From Ligustrum vulgare (taxonomy: Eukaryota; Streptophyta; Magnoliopsida; Lamiales; Oleaceae), in NCBI GenBank assembly GCA_963555705.1, contig OY743180.1, positions 37,232,129 through 37,296,128 of the forward strand: DNA of 64,000 nt. Reading direction: 5' to 3'. Shown one piece after another: positions 1-10,448 of the stretch. The stretch's first letter is position 1. The number at the start of each line of letters is the position of its first letter. The notes under the pieces are model-generated. The model was not told where the DNA came from, searched no databases, and was given only the letters and a program-made list of their open reading frames with translations. The position numbers and the translations under genes are program-made.

Positions 1-49
1 GCTTGGGACTAAGGAGAAAATTTACAAAATCATCTTTTAAAAATAACCA

Positions 50-110
<61 letters not shown>

Positions 111-1201
111 TTTTCAACCGAGAGAGAGGAGGAGGCGAGACCGGGGTGAAGCCCCTGTCCAATCCCAGTCCACCGACCAAGCGACCGGCGATAGCGCCGC
201 CAACACATAGTAGGGACAGAGAGAGTGTGTGGGAGCGGAAGGAGCAACAATTTGGGTGGTTTTGTGGTAAGTGAAACCGAGTCAACCGAGGCTTGGATTC
301 GATATTTGAAATCGTGATTTCCAGCCAAATCTCCGGTGACAAAGGTAAGTATTGGGTTTCTTACTTTATTCTTTGTTTTGATTTTTAAGTTTGATTTTGA
401 ATGGGCAATAGTTAGAAGTGGTAGTTTGGTGAGGTGATGCTTGTTGAAATTAGTTTGGGTCAACTGTGGAGGTCTTGTGTGAGGCTCGATAGATTGGTTT
501 GGTTTCCAGTAGCATGGTGGTTGGCGATGGGTGGAGATGACAGTGGAGTTTGAATTGCAGACGGTTGTTGGAATTCGACTGGTTTTGATTTGGGTGATTC
601 TTCTTGAAATGATGGTTGTTGTTTGTGATGTGTTCGATTTCTTTTTTTTTTATGATGGTTGTGGATTGGGAGATTATGGTGGAGCTTGGGTTGGATGGTG
701 GCTCCGGTAGATTGTAGCTTCGACTAACTGGTTGTGTAAACAGTCGGCCAAGGAGGATTTTTACATGAACTTGCAGCGTGCTCGTGAGGGAAAGAATTGG
801 GAGGATGAAGACAATTTATACATTGCTTAGGCTGAAGAAATATGTAACTTATCATTGATGATGGAACGTTGAGGGAGAGGAATTGAATTGGCTGAGGGTT
901 AAAATTTAGTAATGATTGAGAAATTCAATGATGATGATGATAAAAATCAAAAATTTGAATATTGGATAAAAATAAAAAATTTGGGAATATGAATGAAATC
1001 ATGATTTGGACAAGTTTAAAATCGCAAATTGGACTTAAAGATTTAAACGAATTTAAATTTCTTTCTTAAAATATTAAAATAACTAATGTGGCTAGACGGG
1101 GAGCGCTAATTTTGAAAATAATGACCGTTAAGACTTGGAGAGTCGTAGCGACAAGTTTGTTAAAATTAACTTTAAAATTTTTAAATTTCTTGGTCGGTAC
1201 A
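1..1201 (-). mobile_element. Tekay-like LTR, truncated by window edge
   Basis: The right terminus reads GGTCGGTACA and abuts Athila coding sequence, so this is the end of an insertion. The body matches the other LTRs of this family in the window (17510-20521, 46449-48566, 52116-54278): a CT/GA-rich stretch, a GC-rich block, a GGTAAG site near 343, a minus-strand TATA-like box near 812-820, a GGCTAGACG motif near 1090 and GTAGCGAC at 1145-1152. I place it on the minus strand because the family then starts TGTAGCGACC and ends GGGGCGTTACA, as in Tekay/Del chromoviruses, and because the TATA-like box reads that way. The left end is outside the window, so solo LTR versus full element cannot be decided. 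No gene is seen here. Confidence 0.7.
55..106. repeat. (TC)n microsatellite
   Basis: About 52 bases of perfect CT dinucleotide repeat inside the LTR. The complementary strand yields a spurious Arg-Glu open frame. Confidence 0.95.
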
Positions 1202-3619
1202 ACAAAGAATCTTTCAAAACTTCAAGAAGAGAAGCTTATCCGTGTGCTCAAAGATCACAAGACAGCTATTGGTTGGACAGTGGCCAATATCAAAGGAATA
1301 AGTCCTTCCATGTGCACACATCGAATATTGCTTGAAGATGGAGTAAGGCCAACTAGGGAACCTTAACGCCGCTTGAACCCTCCAATGATGGAAGTTATTA
1401 AATAGGAAATTCTGAAGTTGCTAGATGTCGGTGTGATCTATCCTATTTTAGATAACAAATGGTTTAGCTCAATTCAAGTTGTTCCAAAGAAGTCTGGAAT
1501 TACGGTGGTGCAGAATGAAGACAATGAGCTAAAATACCAACTCGGGTTCAAAGGGGTTGGAGGGTTTGCATTGATTATAAAAAAATTGAATTGTGAAACT
1601 CAAAAAGATCACTTTTCTTTACCTTTCATTGATTAAATGTTGGAAATATTAGCCGGTCATTCTCACTATTGTTTTCTAGATGGATATTCAGGTTACAACC
1701 AAATTGTGATTGCACCAGAGGACCAAGAGAAAACCACATTTACATGCCCATTTGGTACTTTTGCTTACCATCGTATGCCATTTGACTTTGCAACGCTCCT
1801 GCTACCTTCCAACGATGCATGATAAGTATATTTTTCAGATTTTATCGAAAGCATAATAGAGGTTTTCATGGATGATTGCAGTGTGTATATGGTAATACAT
1901 TTGATACTTGTTTACACAATCTCACACTTGTACTTCAAAGATGTACGGAAACAAACCTAGTACTTAATTGGGAAAAATATCATTTCATGGCAAATCAAGG
2001 TATAGTATTAGGTCATATCATCTAGAGGAATAGAGGTTGGTAAATCCAAAATTGATTTAATCCGTTCATTACAACCTCCTACAAGTTTGAGGGAGGTTCG
2101 TTCTTTTCTTGTATATGCAGGATTTTATCAAAGATTTTTTCAAAAATTGCAAGACCTTTATGCAGGCTATTACAAAAAGAAGTGGCATTCAAGTTAGATC
2201 AGGATTGTCAAGAGGCATTTGAAAGATTGAAAGAGCTTTTAAAATCAGCACCCATCATTTAACCACCTGATTGGAACAAATCGTTTGAACTAATGTGTGA
2301 TGCAAGTGATTTTGTACTAGGGGCTATTTTGGGACAACGAGTTGGAAAGACTCCTCATGTCATTTATTATGAATCAAGGACCTTAAATGATGCCCAACTC
2401 AATTATACTACAACTGAGAAAGAGCTTTTAGCAGTTATTTTTGCTTTAGAGAAATTTCATTCATACTTTATTGGCACTAAAGTAACTGTTTTTTCTGATC
2501 ATGCAGCTCTTAGGTACTTGTTAACCAAGAAAGAAGCAAAGCCAAGGCTTATAAGGTGGATACCACTTTTGCAAGAATTTTACATCGAAATCAAGGATAA
2601 AAAAGGGAGCGAAACTTTGTTGTTGACCACCTTAGCCGCCTTATCCATGAAAAAGAAGTCATTCCATTACATGAGACCTTTCCAGATGAGCAAATGTTTT
2701 ACACCACTAAGAATCCTTGGTTTGTTGATATAGTGAGCTACTTGGCTACTAAGAGGATTCCTAATTATTTCACCACAGCTCAAAAATATAAGCTCAAGAA
2801 ATTGGCAAAATATTATATATGGGATGAGCCTTACTTATGGAAATAGTGCCCAGATCAACTGATAAGACGGTATGTACCTGAATCTGAATTTCATTCGATA
2901 CTAACGTTTTGTCACTCTTATGCATGTGGTGGACATTTTGGAGCAAAGAGGACTGCTCTCAAAGTGGTCGAGAGTGGATTTTACTGGCCAACACTATTCA
3001 AGGATGCATTCATCTTCTGTACGTCTTATGATAGATGCCAAAGAGTAGGAAATTTGGGAGCCCGAAATCAAATGACTCAAACACCCCATACTTGTTTAAT
3101 TTTTTGATGTTTGGGGTATTGATTTCATGGGACCTTTTATTTCATCTTACAGTAATCTATACATCATTCTTGCTGTTGATTATGTATCAAAATGGGTAGA
3201 AGCAGTAGCCATTAGAACTAACGATTCTAAAGTGGTTGTACATTTTGTCAAGTCTAACATTTTTGCAAGATTTGGAACACCAAGAGAGATTATTAGTGAT
3301 GGAGGACTTCATTTTTGCAACCGATTTTTTGGGCCCTATTGAAGAGATACAACATTACCCATAAAGTGTCCACACCATATCATCTTCAAACTAGTGGACA
3401 AGTTGAAGTTTCAAACCCAGAGACTAAATCCATCCTAGAAAAAACAGTTAATCCAAATATAAGGGATTGGAGTTTTCACCTCAATGATGCACTTTGGGCT
3501 TATAGGACGGCATACAAAACACCAATTGGAATGCCTTCTTTTAGGCTACTGTATGGTAAACCTTGTCATCTCCCTGTTGAACTAGAACATAAAGCATTTT
3601 GGGCAATCAAGCAATTTTA
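1202..3619 (+). pseudogene. Athila pol pseudogene: RT, RNase H and integrase core
   Basis: Broken frames across this stretch give a Ty3-type polyprotein. RT N-terminus is at 1210-1636 (VPKKSGITVVQNEDNEL). RT core is at 1650-1800 (FLDGYSGYNQIVIAPEDQ, then FGTFAYHRMPF). RNase H is at 2290-2640, with MCDASDF, TEKELLAVIFALEKF, FSDHAALRYLLTKKEAKPR and a weakened tail. The integrase core is at 3115-3620, with [30 protein letters not shown] and a degraded C-terminal half. Stops and frameshifts occur between every block, for example the stop at 1634-1636 and the frame change near 1800 where RT continues out of frame. The reading resumes at 5070 after a solo LTR insertion. It cannot make a functional polyprotein. 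The family is Athila-like by motif recall. Confidence 0.85.
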
Positions 3620-5064
3620 TGTTGGAAAAAAAATTTGATTGACGCAACGGGATATCTAATCACAAAAATTAATTTCTTGTGATTTGGATCATCCCATAAT
3701 AGGAATTCGCCGTTTTATGTATTTGACTAGATCAAATAATTTTGAACAAATAATAATTTAGCAATCGTTACCCTTGTAGCATGCTTTGACAATTATCTGT
3801 GTAGATCTTGATTCCACCAATCTCCAAACCTTCAAGTTTTCCTTGGTGTTCTTCAATAGAGGCTATGCAAGTGTGTGGTCACTTTTCTCTGGCCTTTTTG
3901 GTTACACTAGGGTTAGGGTTTTTATCAAGAGAACAAAAACACACACTTCACACTTTAGTGTATGTCCCGCCCACATGTGTATTAGGTTAAGAAAAATAGT
4001 CTTAGAAGACTATTTATAACTTCTTTACCCTCTAAAACCCTACCAACCCTAATACTATAACCCAGGCCCATTTCTGCACGGCCCAATACAAGTTATAAGC
4101 CTGTATATGCCTGTTTTATTGAAGCCACCAAGGGAACCTGATCGGACCCAATTAAACTAAGCTCCAATAAATTAATTCTGATCCAGTCAACTCTTGACCA
4201 ATCAAAATAATTTATTAATCACATTCTATTCCACTAAAAGAACGAGATTGCACTCTTAGTAAAATTGTAATTATTGAAGCAATAACCAATAATTATATCC
4301 TCTGACTTATCGCTCTTACATGTTACCCCCGTCGATCAACTAGAATATTCGAAGTAAGGTTAAACGACCAAAATACCCTTATCTGAATATTCATAAATTC
4401 TCGACTCCCATCTTCTATCTGACAGTTCTATGTGATCACATCACATCATAAAATCCAACAATCATTGTCGAATTACTGAGCTCAGATTTAACTGTCCACT
4501 AGAAGAACCAGTGAGATCATGATCATACCTAATGGTGACGGATTCCATAATACGAATATATGTCCCTCGTTATTTTACTTTAATTCCCAAAGTACCGAGA
4601 TATTGACCAACAATTTGATCTCACCCATTGATACCTCAAAGAACTTCAAGTTAGTAATCGAAGTTCATTATCCGATTAGGATTAAGGTTCCATGTACGAT
4701 AGTCAAGTGAAATTAAATTTGCACGGTCAATGTCACAAATTAATTTCACGTGGTCCTGTTCAATACACATCAAATGTACTCTCAATTTCATTTTCAAAAT
4801 CAAAGATAGATTTTAATGAAATCGAGACGATCAAAAATAAATTATCCATATTTATTTTACTGATCGTGAACAATAATTTTAGATCGAATTACAAATTGAA
4901 TCTTTCTGTGTTTAACAACTTAAACACTCAATTAGTAATATCGAATCGATCTATGGATTAATGCAAGCTCAAAATAATATAATCAAATATATAAGATAAT
5001 ATTTTATTCCAAAAAACGTCACGAGTACAAATAAATTAACTCGACGGGCATACACTTTCCAACA
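3620..5064 (-). mobile_element. Copia-like solo LTR inserted in Athila integrase
   Basis: This 1445-bp unit starts TGTTGGAAA and ends TTTCCAACA (perfect 9-bp terminal inversion, TG...CA). It is flanked by the 5-bp TSD TTTTA (3615-3619 and 5065-5069). Removing it rejoins the integrase reading (KAFWAIKQF, then NMDINAMGDQ). No polyprotein lies inside, so it is a solo LTR. On the minus strand there is a TATAAATAG box near 4008-4016, which suggests minus orientation. The copia assignment is by LTR style only. Confidence 0.85.
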
Positions 5065-5069
5065 TTTTA

Positions 5070-5537
5070 CATGGATATCAATGCAATGGGTGATCAAAGG
5101 AAACTTCAACTAAATGAACTTGAGGAAATTCGAAATGATGCCTATGAAAGTTCAAAAATTTACAAGGAAAAGACTAAGGCATATCACGATAAAATGATCT
5201 AAAGAAAACTTTAGTTATTGGACAAAAAGTTCTTCTCTTTCACTCATGCCTCAAGCTTTTTCTAGGTAAATTACGATCTAGATGGAACAGACCATTTGTT
5301 ATCACTATTGTTTTTCCTCATGGTGCAGTAGAGATTAAAAGTTTACAGCCAGGAAAAGAGTTCAAGGTGAATGGACATAGGTTGAAACCATATTATGAAC
5401 CATTTGTACCTCAAGACATGGAAAAGATACAATTGGAGACTCCAGTTGATAAAAAAGGAGAAATTGAAAAATCTAGCTATAGACTATTAACTAGCGCTTG
5501 TTGGGAGGCAACCCAAATTTTCTTCTATTTTATTTAG
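5070..5537 (+). pseudogene. Athila pol C-terminus
   Basis: This continues the integrase after the solo LTR. It reads LQLNELEEIRNDAYESSKIY, then after one frame change the C-terminal segment with [23 protein letters not shown] and a short tail. The VFPHGAVEI...KVNG-RLKPY motif is the C-terminal integrase signature shared with the second Athila tail at 23104-23295. At least one frameshift (around 5200-5215) separates the two parts. It is followed directly by the conserved hairpin at 5493-5516. Confidence 0.8.
5493..5516 (+). promoter_or_regulatory. Conserved Athila pol-end hairpin
   Basis: AGCGCTTG followed by TTGGGAGGCAACCCAA. The second part folds as a 5-bp stem TTGGG/CCCAA. The same element recurs at 23329-23353 and 29099-29120, each time at the end of the coding region and preceded by a GAGCT-A-GACTTTAA-like segment. 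Such conservation in dead copies suggests an RNA signal in the live element, but the function is inferred. Confidence 0.6.
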
Positions 5538-6003
5538 ATTTTAATCCATTTTCTTTTTATGATTTTTATTTTTTTTTTCTTTTGAATTTTTTAGGTAAAC
5601 AACAACACACACCCCAAGATTGAGAAAATGAAAGGATATACCTAGTTGGATCCGAAAATCTCAGCCTTAATCAACCCCCAAAAATCATATTTTTGTTCAG
5701 GGAGTATCTGATTGATTTGTTTTTTTTTATTATTTATTTGTCTATGTTTAGAGATATTTGAGGATAATTTTTTATCTAAGTTTGGGGGGTGTTTGAGAGA
5801 GAGAGAGAGAGATAAATTTTTCGAGCAGTGAGCGTAATCAATATTTTGATCATCGTGTCAACAGACTTACTAGAGCATTGTAAAAGTGGTCAAAAGGTAG
5901 AACTTTATTGAGCAATGTGTGAGTGGGAAATGTGTGAGTGGAAATGTCGTCAGACGCACTATTCTTTTGTTGTTTGGTAGATTGAATAGTATTGACATTT
6001 TCT
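5538..6003 (+). other. Non-coding spacer after Athila pol with PPT-like site
   Basis: No coding sequence is seen. It contains a PPT-like AAGTTTGGGGGG at about 5778-5790, followed by a short (GA)n run at 5796-5812. From about 5850 the sequence becomes promoter-like and leads to the TATA box at 6005. Confidence 0.5.
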
Positions 6004-6004
6004 C

Positions 6005-6013
6005 TATATAAAT
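6005..6013 (+). promoter_or_regulatory. TATA box upstream of the LOG cassette
   Basis: TATATAAAT lies about 165 bp upstream of the first ATG (6178). Between them are a pyrimidine-rich leader and a GTATTT site after CCATTAG (about 6085) that could be a 5' UTR splice donor. This is a plausible polymerase II core promoter inside the retroelement. Use in vivo is not shown. Confidence 0.45.
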
Positions 6014-6177
6014 GATCATTTTGATTTTTTGGCAAAACACAGCTCACAACTTGAAATTTTCTTTCTTTCTTCTTTAATCAACCATTAGGTATTTTTTCTT
6101 TTTTCTTGAGTGTTTTATTTTTAAGTTTTTACAATTGTGTGCTTGTTTTTGTTTTGATCTTGTTTATATTAAAACAA

Positions 6178-6724
6178 ATGAATTCTGAGATTTTAACTCT
6201 TCGCAAGTACTATCCAACATTTCCTTTCAAAGATTTGAAAAAGATCTACCTAACCAGAAGAGAACGCTTAAGGATGTTATGTACAAAGGCATTCCAGAAG
6301 ATATTCGTTGGTTAATTGAAGAAAAAGTTCGATTAGTTGGCGAAACTTCTGGTCTCTGTACTAAACATATTCTCGGTTTAGGTAAGAATAGTTTTGCAAA
6401 GAAAAGAAGAGGAAAACGTTTACAGGCGTGTTATAAATGTGCTCAATGGACCTGTAACACACGATGTCGTTCAGTGGGGTTCGTGTCCAAAAATTGAGAA
6501 GATAAAATAGCATTCATTAAGGATGGACTGAGTAAGGAGTCTTTAGAAGATATTCAACTGACTCTTGAGAAGCATCCTAGTGGGTATGTACAAATGGCAC
6601 TTCTTGATTTATGGAATCAATTTAAAACTGAGCAACAACGTTATAGTCTTGAGAATCTGGCTGAAAAAGACCCTGTTTGCCAATTTATAAGAAAATTGGG
6701 TAGGAAGCATATCCCCAACTCATA
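6178..6724 (+). pseudogene. Unknown ORF upstream of the LOG-like sequence
   Basis: I do not recognise this protein. It starts MNSEILTLRKYYPTFPF, shifts frame near 6280, and continues with IPEDIRWLIEEKVRLVGE, a basic KKRRGKR stretch and a Cys-rich segment CYKCAQWTCNTRC. An in-frame TGA at 6495-6497 follows, then LSKESLEDIQLTLEKHPSGY and a Trp/Phe-containing helix-like tail to a TAG at 6722-6724. Total is about 180 codons with one frameshift and one internal stop. The Cys cluster could bind zinc or nucleic acid, which is speculation. It sits between a TATA box and the LOG-like sequence and may have been part of the same transcript. Confidence 0.5.
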
Positions 6725-6810
6725 GAAGGTGTTTAAGTTGTTTCTGAATGTAAAACCAAAGGAAGATGTGAGCCAAAATCACAATTACATGTTCATATTT
6801 GCGCTTTGAA

Positions 6811-6835
6811 TTTTTTTTTTTTTTTTTTTTTTCAG
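6811..6835 (+). promoter_or_regulatory. Candidate 3' splice site before LOG sequence
   Basis: An uninterrupted run of 22 T followed by CAG looks like a strong polypyrimidine tract plus acceptor, 33 bp before the LOG-like ATG at 6869. It could also be a reverse-orientation poly(A) scar. Confidence 0.4.
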
Positions 6836-6868
6836 TTTTTAGGTTCAACCAAGTCACAACTGCTCCAA

Positions 6869-7495
6869 ATGGATAAACGCTCAGTTAGTGTAATCAAAAC
6901 TATAGGTGTATTTGGTGGATCAACACTTGGAGAGGATCCCGAATACATTCCCAAAGCAGACGCACTGGGAATGAAAAGCAACGAGAGAAATATGACTTTG
7001 ATCTATGGAGGAGGAAGTTGTGGATTGATGGGATGCCACAAGCTGCATATATACATGGAACACGGACTTTTGGTGTCATACCAACCCCTCTAACAAAATT
7101 TTCTGGAAAAACACTGGGTTATGAGGAAAAAACTAAATCCATTCATGAAGCATGGCCTTAATTATTACCGTTTTTGATGCTATCATTTACTAGGAGGTTT
7201 TGGTACACAGAACAAATTTTTAATGCAATCTCTTAGGCTCAAATGAACAAGCACACTAAACCCATTGGACTCTTAAATGTTAATAATTTCTTTGATGGTT
7301 TATTAGCATTTATTGATCATGTGATGAAAAAAGGTTATTTCTCCCATGGCTCGAAAAAATGTGATTTCTGCATCATCTATTGATGAGTTATTTGAGAAAT
7401 TGTAAACATATGTTCCATTAAGAGATCCAAACAGAGCCCATAATGATGGGTCATTACCAGAAGTAGCAAGCAAAAAAGGAAATCGGATGAGTTAG
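6869..7495 (+). pseudogene. LOG-family cytokinin-activating enzyme, intron-less decayed copy in retroelement
   Basis: LOG proteins release active cytokinin bases from riboside 5'-monophosphates. The N-terminus reads MDKRSVSVIKTIGVFGGS, followed by a Rossmann-type segment ending LIYGGGSCGLMG (about 7000-7034), the family nucleotide-binding motif. A one-base shift then gives GTRTFGVIPTPLTKFSGKTL and, after a stop (near 7158), the catalytic PGGxGT motif as LGGFGT (about 7190-7207, Pro to Leu, frame shifted). The C-terminal half reads KPIGLLNVNNFFDGLLAFID and later YVPLRDP. The total of about 209 codons equals the usual LOG length. Host LOG genes are normally split by several introns; none is seen here. 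With several stops and frameshifts it is not functional. It lies between Athila pol and the 3' LTR, so it was probably carried by the element. Confidence 0.8.
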
Positions 7496-8797
7496 ATTTG
7501 AAGTTAAAATTGTGTAGTGTGGAACTCTTATATTTTGATTTTACTCACAACATTTTCTTATCGATTTTTAAATTTTTCAGGCATGTTTTATTATAGCTGC
7601 AAAAATTAGGTGACAGCTTTCCTACTTTTTCTTTGGTGACATTGAGGAGACTATCAGATTTTGTTTGGGGGGAATTTGCTTGTTTTGTGTGGTTTTATTT
7701 TATTGTGTATTTTAATTTAATCATACATGGCTGAGTACGAAGTTATTTACTCTCGAGACGCATTCTATAATTAAATTAAAATATTTTTTATTACCAAAAA
7801 AAAAATTATTGTTTGTAAAATCATTAGATATGTTAATTTTCTTAGAATGATTGAGTATATAGTATTTTTTTTATTCTTGAGACTCATTCTCTATTTTTTT
7901 TTTTTTTTAATTGCTTTTATTTGCTTGTGTGGGTTAGATGACCTTTCCAACAATGATGTTAGATTGGAATCAAGTATTAAGCTTCAAATTGCGGAAAAAT
8001 TGTGGGTTGGGATAATTTATGCTTATTCAGGTGAAACTTGATATTATTTGAGTACGAGATTTATGTATTGCATCATGAAAGAATGATTTGATTCAAACTG
8101 CTAAATAGGTTGAAAATAATAGACCTTACATGCTAATTCTAAACATTCGGGGGAAAAAAATTATAATTCCTTGAACCAATTGTCGGATAGTTTGGAGGAG
8201 CTGCACAGTTTTAAGGAGACGTTGAGATAGATGAGGATTCCGTGTGTGAATTTTTGTGTGGATTGTCTAGACTAATAGGATGAAAGTGGGGTGAATTCTT
8301 TTGAAGGTTGATTTTTTAGAACAAATGAGGGACATTGCACTAATCTTGGCTAAAAAATAAATAAAATTGATGGTTTGAAAATCATAAGAGACATCATCAT
8401 TCTCCTTTCATTGTATTATCATTTTTATCATTTCATTGTATTAAAAAGGCAAAAAAGTAGGTGCATGAAACAGAAGACGCACTAATGCCTTTCAAAAAAA
8501 ATATAAAAAAAGAAAAAATAAAGAAGAAAAAGAAAAAGCAGGTGCATGAAACAGAAGACGTACTAATGCCTTGATTAAGTCTCGTTGGAGAGAATTAGAC
8601 ATTTGAAGTCTAGTAACCCAATTGATTCTTTGAGCTTGAAACAATCAAAATTTTGGAAAATCCTTATTTGTTGACGTGTTGAGCTGCAATTTGTGAAGCC
8701 CATCCAAATTAGAGAGGGTAAGGATTAGTATATTATTTCAACCTTATGATTGCACCTCGGGTAAAGGAAAAAAAAAAGGGAAATAAGTTTGGGGGTG
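7496..8797 (+). other. Athila-1 3' untranslated region, first part
   Basis: No coding sequence is recognised. At 7639-7673 is ACATTGAGGAGACTATCAG followed by a T-rich run and TTTGGGGGG. This matches the motif before PPT-like sites in the other Athila tails (about 23586-23628 and 29689-29727). A further PPT-like AAGTTTGGGGGTG at 8786-8797 is cut by the solo LTR at 8798. An imperfect direct repeat (AAAAAGTAGGTGCATGAAAC type) occurs near 8452-8490 and 8535-8570. Confidence 0.55.
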
Positions 8798-10187
8798 TGT
8801 AACGCCCCGAAAATTTTAAAAGAATAGAATTATTTAACGATTTTATCTTTGATGTCTTTTAACAATTTTGAAAATTCACTAAAGTGTTGTATGTTTTGAC
8901 GATAAATTTATTTTGGGCCAAATATTTAATTATTGATAGAGAGATAATTACTATATCAATATATTATAATCGTTTTATAGATTGTGATTAATTAGGAGTC
9001 TTAACTCAAAAGAAAATATTTTTTGATTGGTTATGCTCAAGATATTGTAGTTAGAAGACGTTACCTTAAATTAATATTGAATTGAATTAGTTTTGATTTT
9101 CAACTTTTCCTAAACTGTACACGTGTACATATTGGCCAGGTTTATTGCTTTTAAAATACTATTTTTGACTACTAGAGTTAGGACTTTAGACAGAGATTGG
9201 AATTAAGTTTAGTCCAAACCAGTTTCTTTTCTCTCTACCTCCCACGTGTAATAATTCTATTTGTTTTGAGAAATCTGTATACCATACTAATTGTTGAGAA
9301 TACACGCTTATCCTATTACTACACGACTTTTTCAATTTTAATTGGTCTAGGCAGTGACATTGCACGGTTTATAAGTTTTAATTATATTATAACTCAACTT
9401 TCTGTCGTAAATTTCATCTATAAATATAATCAACAAGTTAGTGACTTATCACACAAAAATATACGGTTTCGACAAAGAAATCCTGAAATATTTCAAAGCA
9501 CTTCAATCACGATATTTTCAAGACAAATTAAACACACGTTTTGGATTTTCAACGTGCAATTTTATCTCTTTTAAAATTCGTTTGATCAATTACAAGGTAA
9601 GATACATTACGTGCAAGTGGTTTAATTCTATTTTTTCATGATATTTATATAATATTACTTTTAATGCCTTAAGGTCTTCGGGTCTATTCTATGTTAAATA
9701 TTTCGAGATCGATGTGGGAATTCTTAAGTAATTCCTTGAGCTAGTTGTTATCGCGGCCAACTGCTCTAAACAAGGAAAATGTTTGGTATGAATGCAATTT
9801 ATATTTATATTATGATGAATTATAATTTACACGTATCTTACTGGGTATTTTTAAATACTCGCTCTTACTTTAAAATTTTCTAGGCTAGTTCGGGTCGATT
9901 AGATTGTGACGTAATAGTGATGCAGATTGCTAATGGGATATGAAGAATTAAAGTTATAAAGTTTCATATTCCAATTTTATTTAATGTTATAGACATGTTT
10001 ATCTATTAAATTAAATTATTATGAATTGTTGGAAAAACTCTTCAATTTCAAGTTTGGAAAGTTTTGAATACAATTTATTTTTAAAGGTTTTGAGTATTTT
10101 GTTTTTACACTTCCGCATGTATTTAAAGAAAATAAGTTATTTTAGTAACACTCCGATGTTTAATTACGAAAAATCTGGGTCGTTACA
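8798..10187 (+). mobile_element. Tekay-like solo LTR, TSD GGGTG
   Basis: This 1390-bp unit begins TGTAACGCCCCGAAAATTTT and ends CTGGGTCGTTACA. It is flanked by GGGTG at 8793-8797 and 10188-10192. A CTATAAATATAA box near 9418-9430 supports plus orientation. The near-palindrome TACTGGGTATTTTTAAATAC (about 9839-9858) is the counterpart of the AATACTCAGTA motif in the minus-strand family members. There is no internal polyprotein. It differs in length and sequence from the 2.1-kb subfamily elsewhere in the window. Confidence 0.85.
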
Positions 10188-10432
10188 GGGTGTGTATCTT
10201 ATGAGAGAAGAAATGATATATTTGACCATCAAGGGTTGGGAATTGAATCAATTTACACACACATCAGTTTTGCATTAAATAGGTATAAATTGATTTTAGC
10301 ACTGGAGTTTTGAAGTTGTTTGTAGTTTTGACGCAACATTCTAATCCTGGGACTCATGGCAAGTTGTCTAACCAAAGATTGTTTTAACTTCTATTTTAAG
10401 CTATATTTTGTTTGAGATCAAACAAATGTTCA

Positions 10433-10446
10433 AGTTTGGGGGTATT
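10433..10446 (+). promoter_or_regulatory. Athila-1 polypurine tract
   Basis: CAAGTTTGGGGGTA lies immediately upstream of the LTR start TGATAAGTG at 10449. The same junction occurs at 25077-25093 and 31118-31131. Confidence 0.75.
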
Positions 10447-10448
10447 TG

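Noticed and set aside
37..342. 101-codon minus frame at the left edge
   Set aside because: Its tail is a translation of the CT repeat and the rest is LTR sequence.
3786..4961. Open frames within 3620-5064
   Set aside because: Short frames lying inside a solo LTR, with no domain match and no conservation evidence.
6869..7495. A working LOG gene
   Set aside because: Frameshift after GLMG, several stops, and Pro to Leu in the PGGxGT motif. It is described as a pseudogene.
9197..9641. 125- and 66-codon frames in the 8798 solo LTR
   Set aside because: AT-rich chance frames spanning the promoter and leader region of the LTR.
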